Positions 1-7,651 of a DNA stretch of 17,717 nt are shown one piece after another (the stretch's first letter is position 1; each line of letters opens with the position of its first letter). The translations under genes and the position numbers were made by a program. Source of the stretch: DATFWC01 sp045801465 (GTDB lineage: Bacteria > Pseudomonadota > Alphaproteobacteria > Rhizobiales > Xanthobacteraceae); the NCBI GenBank assembly GCA_045801465.1, contig JBJMSU010000238.1, forward strand, positions 1 to 17,717, in the 5' to 3' direction. The notes beneath the pieces are model-generated. The model was not told the origin of the DNA, did not search any database, and saw nothing but the letters and a program-made list of their open reading frames with translations.

Positions 1-306
1 GGCGGCGACAATCTCGCCGCGACGTTTTCGCCCGAGCTCGCCGACCTCGCGATCTACGTCATCGACGTCGCCGCGGGCGACAAGATCCCGTCGAAGGGCG
101 GTCCCGGCATCACGCGCTCGGACCTGCTCGTCATCAACAAGATCGATCTCGCGCCTTATGTCGGCGCCTCGCTCGCCGTGATGGAGCGTGATGCGAAGCG
201 CATGCGCGGCGCGCGTCCGTTCGTGTTCACCAATCTGCGCCACGCGGAGGGCGTCGACGACATCGCGCGCTTCATCATCGAGCGCGGTGGGCTTGCTGCG
301 TTGTAG
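1..306 (+). CDS. ureG: Urease accessory GTPase UreG, C-terminal part (cut by window start)
   Basis: The reading frame is open from base 1 to TAG at 304-306 and gives 101 residues of the C-terminal part of UreG. UreG is the cytoplasmic SIMIBI-class GTPase that delivers nickel to apo-urease with UreD, UreF and UreE. The fragment shows the family's very conserved stretches: GGDNLAATFSPELADL at the start, IYVIDVAAGDKIP, the segment GGPGITRSDLLVINK with the guanine-recognition NKID motif, and DLAPYVGASL. The tail ends IIERGGLAAL at the usual place. The P-loop and nickel-binding CPH region lie upstream of the window. Nothing else of a urease operon follows on the right, so this is probably the last gene of that operon. 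The identification is secure; only the 5' part is missing. Confidence 0.95.
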   Translation, partial: GGDNLAATFSPELADLAIYVIDVAAGDKIPSKGGPGITRSDLLVINKIDLAPYVGASLAVMERDAKRMRGARPFVFTNLRHAEGVDDIARFIIERGGLAAL

Positions 307-308
307 GC

Positions 309-451
309 TGGGTTGAGGCGCCGCGCTCGGCTTGCGAACTGGGACGCTGCATGGCGCGCCGAAACCCACCAGCGGCGCAACCGATGACAGTGGTTTTTCG
401 GCGCGCGCCGCTGCGAGATCATCGCGAGGCCCCATGACGCGCCTCAACCCA
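309..451. repeat. Nested palindromic intergenic element after ureG
   Basis: The gap after ureG is almost wholly palindromic. An outer perfect 13-base inverted repeat, TGGGTTGAGGCGC at 309-321 and its complement at 439-451, encloses an inner inverted repeat. The inner left arm is about 353-371 (GGCGCGCCGAAACCCACCA) and the right arm about 390-408, imperfect at the tips. The left outer arm starts three bases after the ureG stop. The structure resembles the REP/MITE-like intergenic repeats common in Hyphomicrobiales. It could serve as a bidirectional terminator for ureG and the converging VOC gene, though there is no T-run. Family membership is inferred; the inverted repeats are seen directly. 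Confidence 0.65.
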
Positions 452-463
452 CCGTACACTCGT

Positions 464-877
464 TCAATAAATCGTCCACAGGCCGGGTGTTGCCAGCTCC
501 AGCAGGTGCCTGTCGGGATCGCGAAAATAGATGCTCTTGCCGCCACGGCGCCAGTCGGTGCGGCCCTCGATCGCCACCCCGTGGCTGCGTAGGTGTTCCT
601 CCCATCTCGGCAGCTCTTCGGCGCCGATCGCGAACGCGATGTGCAGCGGTCCGCTGCCGTCGTGCGGCGGGATCGTCCCGCCCGGCATGTGCACCGTCTC
701 GCGCGAGGAGCCGCGCCGAAACAGGAGCAGCACGCTGCGGGGTCCGACCGCATAGGCGCGCAGCCGCGCATCGTCGTAGATCGAGGAGAGGCCGAGAACC
801 TCTTCATAGAACCGCCGCGCCCGCTCGATGTCATCGACATAGAGCGCGGTTTCCAGAACGCCGTTGAGCGTCGGCAT
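464..877 (-). CDS. VOC/glyoxalase-fold family protein
   Basis: This gene encodes 137 residues, the usual length for a single two-module vicinal-oxygen-chelate (glyoxalase/bleomycin resistance/dioxygenase) protein. The first module begins LETALYVDDIERARRFYEEVLGL, the standard beta-alpha-beta opening. The second contains PLHIAFAI with a likely metal ligand His79. The protein ends with the family's SIYFRDPDRHLLELATPG, giving Glu127. The ATG at 877 was chosen because GGAGGAG lies just upstream at 881-887 on this strand; the frame stays open to 916 but that extension is not family-like. VOC proteins bind a divalent metal in the cytoplasm and act as lyases, epoxide-opening transferases or ring-cleaving dioxygenases, and the substrate cannot be read here. 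It converges on ureG and has no operon partner. Confidence 0.85.
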   Translation of the reverse strand: MPTLNGVLETALYVDDIERARRFYEEVLGLSSIYDDARLRAYAVGPRSVLLLFRRGSSRETVHMPGGTIPPHDGSGPLHIAFAIGAEELPRWEEHLRSHGVAIEGRTDWRRGGKSIYFRDPDRHLLELATPGLWTIY

Positions 878-975
878 GATCTCCTCCAGGGCACGTGTCC
901 CGTGCGCAGCGCCCAAAGCGCGTTTACGCGCGTCTTCGACGCGCTATGGCCAAGCGGTGCGCTGCAGACACGGCA

Positions 976-1006
976 CACCGGTTCGTCTGACTGAAATCAA
1001 CCGGTG
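976..1006. repeat. Inverted repeat between VOC gene and M24-like gene
   Basis: A perfect 8-base inverted repeat, CACCGGTT (976-983) and AACCGGTG (999-1006), encloses 15 bases. The right arm continues into CACCGCT, which matches AGCGGTG further left if an insertion is allowed, so the structure may be larger. It lies upstream of the VOC gene and downstream of the M24-like gene. It may be a REP-like element or a terminator without a T-run. No function is assigned. Confidence 0.4.
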
Positions 1007-1074
1007 CACCGCTCCGCAACAGTTTCGCGCTGCACCGCATCGGGACACGCGGGGCAGCTTACCCGCTCACGTTG

Positions 1075-2268
1075 TCACACCTGGGGGAAGCCGCGCGGGA
1101 AGTCATGCAGCCGCTCGATCCCGGTCTTGGTGATCAGCACCATCTCGCCGGTCTGCACGCCGGCCTTGTGATCGCGCGTCACCACGTTCGGCTGAATGAC
1201 CACCGTCTGCCCGGCGCGGAACGGCTCCTCCGGGATCGGCCCGGCCGGCCGGCTCTGCGAGCCCAGAATCGGCGGCAGGTATCCGCCGCCATAACCATGC
1301 AGAAGATCGTCGATGATGGTGAAGCCCGCCTCCTCGATCACGCTCGACGCCGCGATCACCTGCGCCGGCGTGGCACCCTCCTTCAACACATTGGCGATCG
1401 CGTCGAATGCGGCATCGGCCGCCTTGTGAAGCTCGCGGAAGAGCGGCGGCGGCTCCTCGCGGACCGCAAAGCTGCGCAAGACCTGACCGGAATGGTCCCA
1501 GAACGCGGCGCTGATCTCGGCCACGACAGCGTCGCCGGCGTGCACGCGTCGTGTCGAGGGGAACTGACGCGGGACCGGAACCTGCGGGTCATGCATCGAG
1601 GTGACACCGAGATAGTGGATGACGTTGGTGCCGCCCTCGGCCACATACGTGCGCTCGATGAGGTCGCCGAGCTGGCGCTCGCTCAAGCCCGGCTTGAGAC
1701 CGTCGCGCAGGCCGCTCATGCCGCGGTCGCTCAGCGCCGCGCCGATGCGCAGCCAATCGATCTCCTCGGTCGACTTGACCGCCCGCAGCCGCGCATAGGC
1801 ACGGTTCAGGCTCACGACCTTGCCGAACCGCGCGGCCAGCGGCGCATGCTGCTCGAATGTCAGCGGTCCGATCACGCCGATACGGTCCGGGCGCGCGCCG
1901 CGCTCACCGAGCACCTCGATGGCCTTGCCGATGCACGATTGCCCGCCCCATTCCACGCGCTCGGCCTGGTCGGCAAGCTCGCGCGCCAGCACCGCGTGAT
2001 TGACGTATTGCACGAACAGCGCGTCAGGCTTTCCCGGCGAGAGCACGCCGACCGCCTCGGCCGTCGCCGGCCATTGGGTCAGCCACTGCACCGCCGATCC
2101 GGAGCGATTGAGGCCGCAGAACACGAGGTGCTCGAGCTCGGCCTCGGCGAGGAGGGCTTCGATCGCGGCGCGCCGGCGCGCCATCTCGGCGTCGCTGAAG
2201 CGCGGATACTCGACCTCGACGATACGGCGCAGGTGCGGCGGCAGCGATTGGGAAAAATAGACCGGCAT
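1075..2268 (-). CDS. Creatinase/M24 (pita-bread fold) family protein lacking most metal ligands
   Basis: This 397-residue protein has the two-domain layout of prolidases and creatinases: an N-terminal creatinase-like domain (about 1-160) and a C-terminal pita-bread domain starting near AYARLRAVKSTEEIDWLR. In M24 peptidases five residues (D, D, H, E, E) hold two metals. By motif alignment these are here Glu251 (AEISAAFWDHSG), Gln262 (HSGQVLRSF), His324 (LLHGYGGGY), Gln359 (VIQPNV) and Gly374 (QTGEMVLIT), so only the His is kept. A metallopeptidase is therefore unlikely. Creatinase itself works without metal, so a hydrolase acting on amidine or C-N bonds, or a lyase, is a better guess. ATG at 2268 is chosen, with GGGGA about 11 bases upstream; ATG at 2289 and TTG at 2310 are possible. 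It is divergent from the CoA-transferase genes. Confidence 0.85.
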   Translation of the reverse strand: MPVYFSQSLPPHLRRIVEVEYPRFSDAEMARRRAAIEALLAEAELEHLVFCGLNRSGSAVQWLTQWPATAEAVGVLSPGKPDALFVQYVNHAVLARELADQAERVEWGGQSCIGKAIEVLGERGARPDRIGVIGPLTFEQHAPLAARFGKVVSLNRAYARLRAVKSTEEIDWLRIGAALSDRGMSGLRDGLKPGLSERQLGDLIERTYVAEGGTNVIHYLGVTSMHDPQVPVPRQFPSTRRVHAGDAVVAEISAAFWDHSGQVLRSFAVREEPPPLFRELHKAADAAFDAIANVLKEGATPAQVIAASSVIEEAGFTIIDDLLHGYGGGYLPPILGSQSRPAGPIPEEPFRAGQTVVIQPNVVTRDHKAGVQTGEMVLITKTGIERLHDFPRGFPQV

Positions 2269-2350
2269 GACTCGGCACGTCCCCGGCATCGACAGGCTGG
2301 TCTGCAGCAATTAGCATCATGAAAATGGCGAAACGAGAGCGGAGCCTGTC
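2269..2350. promoter_or_regulatory. Divergent intergenic region between M24-like and CoA-transferase genes
   Basis: These 82 bases separate two outward-facing genes, so they should carry the promoters of both units. GGAG at 2341-2344, six bases before the GTG at 2351, is the ribosome binding site of the rightward gene. No convincing -35/-10 pair or clear operator palindrome is seen. The call rests on gene geometry only. Confidence 0.4.
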
Positions 2351-3163
2351 GTGCTGGCCCGTAGCATCGAGGAAGCGCTGGCGCCGATCGTGGACGGCTG
2401 CACGCTGCTCATCGCGCGCGAGTCGTCCGGCGTCGCCATGGAGGCGACGCGGGCGCTGATCCGCCGCGGCGTGAAGCGGCTGCATCTCGTCGCCTGCCCG
2501 ACCTCGACGCTGCAGGCCGATCTGCTGATCGGCGCCGGATGCGTGGAGACGATCGAGACCTCGGCGGTGAGCCTGGGCGAATTCGGCCCGGCTCCGCGCT
2601 TTACGCAAGCGGCGACCTCCGGCGCGGTGCGCATCATGGATGCGACCTGCCCGGCGCTGCACGCGGCGCTGCAGGCGGCCGAGAAAGGCGTGCCGTTCAT
2701 GCCGCTGCGCGGCCTCATCGGCTCCGACGTGCTGGCGCATCGGCCCGATTGGCGCGTTATCGACAATCCGTTCGCCGAGGACGACGTCATCGCGCTGGTG
2801 CCCGCCGTGAAGGCGGACACGGCGCTGTTCCACGCGCCCATGGCCGACCGCGACGGCAATGTCTGGATCGGCACCAACCGCGAGCTCGTCACCATGGCGC
2901 ATGCGGCGCAACGTACCATCGTGACCGTGGAGAAGCTGCACGACGGCAGCCTGCTCGACGATCCGCTGCTCGCCGCCGGCACGCTGGCGGGGTTTTACGT
3001 GGAAGCGGTGGCGGTGGCTCCGCGCGGCGCCTGGCCATTGCCGCTCGCCGGCCACTATCCGGCAGACGCCGACCATCTTGCCGAATACGCGCGCTTGGCC
3101 ACCAGCGCCGAAGGCTTCGCCCGCTATCTGGAGCGGCACGTGCATGCCCAGCGCGCCGCCTGA
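2351..3163 (+). CDS. CoA-transferase family (class I, GctA-like) subunit A
   Basis: This 270-residue protein is the alpha-type subunit of the class I (glutaconate-type) CoA-transferase family, whose A/B heteromers move CoA between acids or, in some branches, hydrolyse CoA thioesters. Family features are the early glycine-rich strand (DGCTLLIARESSGVAM), the AGCVETIETSAVSLGEFGPA segment near residues 70-85, and GVPFMPLRGLIGSDVL near 115-130. The region HAPMADRDGNVWIGTNRE near 160-178 is the typical subunit-A core. The start is GTG with GGAG six bases upstream. Its stop overlaps the start of subunit B by 20 bases, which implies translational coupling and an obligate pair. The substrate is unknown. 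Confidence 0.88.
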   Translation: MLARSIEEALAPIVDGCTLLIARESSGVAMEATRALIRRGVKRLHLVACPTSTLQADLLIGAGCVETIETSAVSLGEFGPAPRFTQAATSGAVRIMDATCPALHAALQAAEKGVPFMPLRGLIGSDVLAHRPDWRVIDNPFAEDDVIALVPAVKADTALFHAPMADRDGNVWIGTNRELVTMAHAAQRTIVTVEKLHDGSLLDDPLLAAGTLAGFYVEAVAVAPRGAWPLPLAGHYPADADHLAEYARLATSAEGFARYLERHVHAQRAA

Positions 3164-3908
3164 ATCCCGGTTTCGTGACGAGGAATTGCTGGCCGACGTG
3201 ATCGTGCGCCTCATCGGCGACGCGCGTCATGTGGCGGTCGGCAATGCGTCGCCGATTCCGGCGACCGCGGCGCTGACCGTACGCGCCCTCGGCAGCGGCC
3301 GGCCTTACGTCTCGCTGCTGGGCAGCGCCCGGCATACGTTCTTCACCGATGGCGGGCGCGAGCTGTTCGACTGTGCCGGCCAGGGCCGCGTCGACGTATT
3401 CTTTCTCTCCGGCGGTCAGATCGACGGCGAGGCCAACATCAACCTGGTCAGCATCGGCGACTATCGCTGCCCGAAGGTGCGGTTCCCGGGCTCGTTCGGC
3501 GCGGCTTATCTCTACTACGTCGTGCCGCGCGTGATCCTGTTCCGCACCGAGCATTCCCGGCGCACGCTGGTCGAGAGGGTGGATTTCGTCAGCGCGCCGG
3601 GGACGAGCCCGCCCGAGGTTCATCGCCCCGGCGGTCCTGTCGCGCTCATCACCAATCGCTGCCTGTTCTCCTTCAATCGCGCGCGCAGGCGCTTCGTTCT
3701 CGCGAGCGTGCATCCCGGCCACACGGTCGAAGAGGTGGTCGAGCACACGGGCTTTTCATTCGATCGACCGCACGACGTGCCGACCACCTCGCCGCCCTCG
3801 GCACAAACCTTGCAAGTGATGCGCGGCGTCGTGGCGCACGAGCTCAGCGAGGTCTACCCGCAGTTCGCCGCCACAGTCTTCGGCACCGAGCAGCGCCGCG
3901 CGTGTTGA
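3144..3908 (+). CDS. CoA-transferase family (class I, GctB/IpdB-like) subunit B, atypical active-site segment
   Basis: This 254-residue partner of the preceding gene starts at ATG 3144, inside the end of subunit A, with GGAG at 3130-3133. The family core is clear: VDVFFLSGGQIDGEANINLVS at about 83-103, followed by IGDYRCPKVRFPGSFGA. In true transferases of this class the B subunit carries a catalytic Glu in a short LLSE-x-G motif. The equivalent stretch here (about residues 56-71) reads VSLLGSARHTFFTDGG and has no Glu. That is reminiscent of IpdB-type partners, which hydrolyse CoA esters in steroid ring degradation instead of transferring CoA. The activity is thus better called CoA-transferase-like. 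The last bases overlap the start of the M20 hydrolase gene. Confidence 0.85.
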   Translation: MPSAPPESRFRDEELLADVIVRLIGDARHVAVGNASPIPATAALTVRALGSGRPYVSLLGSARHTFFTDGGRELFDCAGQGRVDVFFLSGGQIDGEANINLVSIGDYRCPKVRFPGSFGAAYLYYVVPRVILFRTEHSRRTLVERVDFVSAPGTSPPEVHRPGGPVALITNRCLFSFNRARRRFVLASVHPGHTVEEVVEHTGFSFDRPHDVPTTSPPSAQTLQVMRGVVAHELSEVYPQFAATVFGTEQRRAC

Positions 3909-5173
3909 CAAAGATGCAAAATCTCAGGATCGACGGCGAGCTTCTGTGGAGCGATCTGATGCAGACCGCCGCGATCGGCGCCACGCGGAATGGCGGCATC
4001 TGCCGTCTCACTCTCACCGACCTCGACCGGCAGGTGCGCGACTGGTTCAAGGCGCGTGCCGCGGCGCTCGGCTGCACGGTAACGGTCGACGACATGGGCG
4101 CCATGTTCGCGCGTCGGCCGGGGCAGCGGTCGGACGTGCCGCCGATCGCCATGGGCAGCCATCTCGACACGCAGCCCTCCGGCGGCAAGTTCGACGGCGC
4201 GCTTGGCGTGCTCGCCGCACTCGAGGCTCTACGCACCCTACACGAAGCCGGATACGAGACGTTCGCCCCGATCGAGGTCGTCAACTGGACCAATGAGGAG
4301 GGGGCGCGCTTTGCACCCGCCATGATCTCCTCCGGCGTGTTTGCGGGCGTGTTCGACCGCAACTGGGCCGCGGCGCGCGAGGATCGTGCCGGGGTGAAAT
4401 TCGGCGATGCGCTCGACGCGATCGGATATCGCGGGGCGGAGAAGTGTGGCACCCATCCGCTGTCGGCTTTTTTCGAGCTGCATATCGAGCAGGGTCCGAT
4501 CCTCGAAGCCGAGGCCAAGGACATCGGCGTCGTGACCGGCGTGCAGGCCATGCGCTGGTACGAGATCAGGGTCAGCGGCCGCGATTCCCATGCCGGCACC
4601 ACGCCGATGCATGCGCGTCGGGATGCGCTTCTGTGCGCGGCGCGCATCGTCGAGCAGGTCAATGCGGTGGCGGAAGCGCACGCGCCGCTGGCGGTCGGAA
4701 CCGTGGGACTCTTGGAGGTGAAGCCGAATTCGCCGAATGTCATTCCCGGCGCCGTGTTCTTCACCGTCGACTTCCGCCATCCCGAGACGCAGGTGCTCGA
4801 CTCCATGGAGCAGATGTTGACCACGCTGACCGATCAGGTGTGCGGCGCAGCCGGCGCTGGCGTGGTGGTGACGAAGATCTGGGACCAGCCTCCGGTCCGT
4901 TTCGATTCCGAATGCGTCGCCTGCGTGCGGGCGGCGGCCGAGGCGTCGGGTTTTTCCACCCGCGACATCGTGTCCGGCGCCGGCCACGATGCCGCCTATG
5001 TGGCGCGTGTCGCGCCCACGGCGATGATTTTCGTGCCGTGCCGCGACGGCATCAGTCACAACGAGGCCGAATTTTCGGCGCCCGAGCAATGTGCGGCGGG
5101 TGCCCAGGTGCTGCTCCAAGCCGTGCTCAATTATGATCGATCATTGGCCGAGCGGCTCGGCGCGCTGCGGTAA
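3902..5173 (+). CDS. M20-family Zn-dependent amidohydrolase (N-carbamoyl-L-amino acid hydrolase / allantoate amidohydrolase type)
   Basis: This 423-residue protein has the full set of metal ligands of the amidase/hydantoinase/carbamoylase branch of peptidase family M20: His87 in GSHLDTQPSG, Asp98 in GGKFDGALG, Glu132-Glu133 in NWTNEEGARF, His194 in ELHIEQGP, and the late His in RDGISHNEAEF. The dimerisation (lid) domain begins around DSHAGTTPM. Relatives cleave N-carbamoyl amino acids, allantoate or beta-ureidopropionate in the cytoplasm, releasing ammonia and CO2 or a free amine. Which of these applies is not decided by sequence. GTG 3902 overlaps the subunit-B stop by seven bases; ATG 3914 is an alternative start. 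It is the third gene of the operon, and its ending is marked by the hairpin at 5230. Confidence 0.92.
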   Translation: MLTKMQNLRIDGELLWSDLMQTAAIGATRNGGICRLTLTDLDRQVRDWFKARAAALGCTVTVDDMGAMFARRPGQRSDVPPIAMGSHLDTQPSGGKFDGALGVLAALEALRTLHEAGYETFAPIEVVNWTNEEGARFAPAMISSGVFAGVFDRNWAAAREDRAGVKFGDALDAIGYRGAEKCGTHPLSAFFELHIEQGPILEAEAKDIGVVTGVQAMRWYEIRVSGRDSHAGTTPMHARRDALLCAARIVEQVNAVAEAHAPLAVGTVGLLEVKPNSPNVIPGAVFFTVDFRHPETQVLDSMEQMLTTLTDQVCGAAGAGVVVTKIWDQPPVRFDSECVACVRAAAEASGFSTRDIVSGAGHDAAYVARVAPTAMIFVPCRDGISHNEAEFSAPEQCAAGAQVLLQAVLNYDRSLAERLGALR

Positions 5174-5229
5174 CGCAGATTTCCCCACAATGCCGGGAAC
5201 CAGCCGCCGCGGCGATCATTGTCATTAAA

Positions 5230-5256
5230 CGCGCCTTTGCGCGCCTTTTTTCTTTT
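5230..5256 (+). terminator. Probable intrinsic terminator of the CoA-transferase/M20 operon
   Basis: A five-pair all-GC stem, CGCGC (5230-5234) and GCGCG (5239-5243) with loop CTTT, is followed by CC and then TTTTTTC and TTTT. It lies 56 bases after the M20 stop and 25 bases before the receptor gene's start region. The stem is short, so partial termination is likely. Its position means the receptor gene needs its own promoter or depends on readthrough. Confidence 0.5.
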
Positions 5257-5281
5257 GCGAAAGCCTCGGGAGGAGGCGGTT

Positions 5282-6508
5282 GTGAACATCAAATCGATTC
5301 GGATTCCGGGCGTCAGCGCGCTGGCGCTTTGTGCCGGGCTGTTCGCATTGGCCTATCCGGCGAACGCCATCGACCCGATCAAGATCGGCGTCATCGCGGC
5401 GCCGTCGCCCGGCGCGGAATGGCAAAGCCAGCAGCGACGCGAAGGGCTGCAGATCGCGCTGAAGATCGTCAACGATGCGGGCGGTGCACTCGGCCGCCCC
5501 ATGGAACTCGTGTTTGCCGATGCGCCGGGCGCGCCCGATGCTGCCGGTGCAGTCGTCGAAAAGCTGATCACCCAGGACTAGGTTGCTGCCGTCCTTGGCG
5601 GCGCCGACAGCGCGGCCGCGCTCGCCAGCGTCGAAGTGGCCCATCGGCACAAAGTCCCCTACATCGCCGGCGCACGGTCGCGGGCGATCGCGGCAAAACT
5701 TTATCCCGAGGTCTACAATCCCGGTATCTCCAACAGCCAGATCGCCGCCGCCATTGCCGAGGCGATGAAAGCGCTCGGCGTCAAACGCGTCGTGGCGTTC
5801 ACCGAGAACACCGACCCCGGTGTCGAGCTTGCCAACCTTCTTGCTCACCAGCTCAACAGCAACGAGCTCGCCATTCAATATTCGTTCGAGACGCTTGATC
5901 CGGCCGCGAAGGATTTTGCGTCCGCGTTGCAGCCGCACAAGGCCAATCCGCCCGATGCGATCATCCAACTGATGCGATCGCCGGCTGCCTACGGCCTGAT
6001 CGATCAGCTGCATCAGCAGGGCCTCGCCCCATCCGCCAAGACCTGGCTCTATGACGGGGCCGCCCTCATGGAAGACCCGGCGTTCTGGCAGAACATCAGC
6101 GAGGCGGCGCGCGGGATGCTTGTCTTGAGCGGCTACCACCCGAAGACGACGCTGCCCGAATTCGGGCGAAAGGTCGCCGACGCCTATGGGGCGAACGCCA
6201 ACAAGGACCCCACGACCGTCGTGTTCGAGGCTGCCGACAGCTTGCTCGTGGTCGCCGAGGCGATCAAGTCCGGCGGCTCGAGCGAGCCAGAGGCGATCGC
6301 GAAGGCGCTCGAGAGCCTCAAGTGGACGGGTACGCGCGGCAAGATCGCCTTCTCGGCCGAGAAGAATGACGACAAGTATCACCAATGGCTCGACGCACCC
6401 GCCGTCACCTTCCAAATCACGGCCGTGAAGCAGGCGTTGGGCGACACCAATCTCATCCAGACGCCCGGACAGCCGTTCGATGCCGCGCGGGTCGAAAAGC
6501 CGAAGTGA
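5282..6508 (+). pseudogene. ABC transporter substrate-binding protein (LivJ/Peripla_BP_6 type), interrupted by in-frame TAG
   Basis: The frame encodes a branched-chain-amino-acid-type periplasmic binding protein of about 408 codons. GTG 5282 is chosen because GGGAGGAGG (5268-5276) lies five bases upstream. It yields a signal peptide (NIKSIRIPG, hydrophobic core ALALCAGLFALAY, predicted cut after ANA) and the mature start IDPIKIGVIAAPSPGAEW. At 5579-5581 a TAG interrupts the conserved segment between VEKLITQD and VAAVLGGADSAAALAS. The frame then resumes without any shift and continues normally to TGA 6506-6508. Relatives usually have a polar residue (often Lys) here, so a single base change from AAG, GAG or CAG would explain it. 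It is either a fresh nonsense mutation, a read error, or a read-through stop. There are no adjacent permease or ATPase genes, so it would be an orphan receptor in any case. Confidence 0.85.
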
Positions 6509-6514
6509 ACCTCG

Positions 6515-6628
6515 GTCGTTCCTGCGCCAAGCGGGAACCCACGACCACCCACCCAGCGAGATAGCTCCGACGGTGTTCCCCCGCCTCCGCGTCGGGCGGG
6601 CATGGGTACCCGCCTTCGCGGGGACGAC
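6515..6628. repeat. Double-hairpin palindromic repeat, copy 1
   Basis: Two facing hairpins bound the element: GTTCCTGC-GCCAA-GCGGGAAC (6518-6538) and GTACCCGC-CTTC-GCGGGGAC (6606-6625), each with one non-Watson-Crick position. Both are flanked by the trinucleotide/pentamer TCG or ACGAC. The interior holds a further CCCGCC...GGCGGG pair near 6579-6600. It starts six bases after the receptor stop and ends ten bases before the converging Pit gene's stop. The same architecture recurs at 16406-16501. It probably belongs to a dispersed REP-like family and may act as a shared terminator. Confidence 0.65.
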
Positions 6629-6637
6629 TGGTGACGC

Positions 6638-7648
6638 TCAGCGCAACAATGCCGCGATCCAATAGAACAGCGCCGCAATGGCTCCCGTTGCCGGGATCGT
6701 GATGATCCACGCGAGCACGATGTTGTAGGTCACGTTCCAGCGCACCGAGGACACCCTGCGCGCGGCGCCGACCCCGATGATCGAGCCGGTGATCGTGTGC
6801 GTGGTGGACACCGGAACGCCCAGATACGTGGCCATGAACAGCGTGATCGCGCCGCCGGTCTCGGCACAAAATCCCTGCACCGGCGTGAGCCGGGTGATTT
6901 TCGAGCCCATCGTCTTCACGATGCGCCAGCCTCCGGCCAACGTGCCGAGGCCCATCGCCGCCTGGCACGTCAGCACCACCCAGAACGGCACGTGAAAGTC
7001 GCTCCCGAGGTAGCCTTCGGCGTACAGCAGCACGGCGATAATGCCCATGGTCTTCTGCGCGTCATTGCCGCCGTGGCCGAGGGAATAGAGGGAGGCCGAC
7101 ACGAATTGCAGGTTGCGGAAGGTGCTGTCGACCGCATAGGGCGTGGAGCGGACGAACATCCAGGAGACGATCAGAACCAGAAACAGCGCCAGGATGAATC
7201 CGGTGAGGGGCGAGAGGACGATGGCGGCTGCGGTCTTGCTGACGCCGCTCCAGACGATGCCGCTGAAGCCGACCTTTGCCCAGCCGGCACCGATCAGGCC
7301 GCCGACCAGCGCATGCGAGCTGCTGGATGGAATGCCCAACAGCCAAGTGACGACGTTCCAGATGATCGCGCCCATCAGCGCGCCGAACACCACCTGGGCG
7401 TCCACCACGTGGGCGGCGACGATGCCGGTGCCGATGGTCTGGGCGACGTGGAGCCCGAAGAACAGGAACGCGATGAAGTTGAAGAAGGCCGCCCAGAACA
7501 CCGCATAGCGCGGTTTCAGCACCCGCGTCGACACGATGGTGGCGATCGAATTCGCGGCATCGTGCATGCCGTTGAGGAAGTCGAACGCGAGCGCAACGAA
7601 GATCAAGCCGATCAGGAGCGGCAGCCCCAGCGCAACGCCGTCCGTCAT
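6638..7648 (-). CDS. pit: PiT-family inorganic phosphate transporter
   Basis: This 336-residue integral membrane protein is a low-affinity, proton-coupled phosphate (metal-phosphate) permease. Both halves of the PiT signature are present: FDFLNGMHDAANSIATIVS near residues 23-41 and SLGHGGNDAQKTMG near 190-205, separated by about ten hydrophobic segments. The motif GIPSSSSHALVGGLIG and its counterpart GVPVSTTHTITGSIIG are the repeated half-domain signatures. ATG 7648 follows the DUF47 stop by three bases, so the two are one operon. The orfA-pit pair of Sinorhizobium has this order and is known to be active when phosphate is plentiful and repressed by PhoB. No clear Pho box was found here. It converges on the receptor gene and the repeat at 6515-6628. 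Confidence 0.95.
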   Translation of the reverse strand: MTDGVALGLPLLIGLIFVALAFDFLNGMHDAANSIATIVSTRVLKPRYAVFWAAFFNFIAFLFFGLHVAQTIGTGIVAAHVVDAQVVFGALMGAIIWNVVTWLLGIPSSSSHALVGGLIGAGWAKVGFSGIVWSGVSKTAAAIVLSPLTGFILALFLVLIVSWMFVRSTPYAVDSTFRNLQFVSASLYSLGHGGNDAQKTMGIIAVLLYAEGYLGSDFHVPFWVVLTCQAAMGLGTLAGGWRIVKTMGSKITRLTPVQGFCAETGGAITLFMATYLGVPVSTTHTITGSIIGVGAARRVSSVRWNVTYNIVLAWIITIPATGAIAALFYWIAALLR

Positions 7649-7651
7649 GTC

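Noticed and set aside
2024..3214. Very long leftward frame opposite the CoA-transferase subunits
   Set aside because: Arg/His/Ala-rich antisense shadow of three genes with clear families on the other strand.
5636..6508. Separate downstream gene starting at GTG 5636
   Set aside because: It lacks a ribosome binding site and starts in the middle of the conserved receptor fold; it is the continuation of the interrupted gene.
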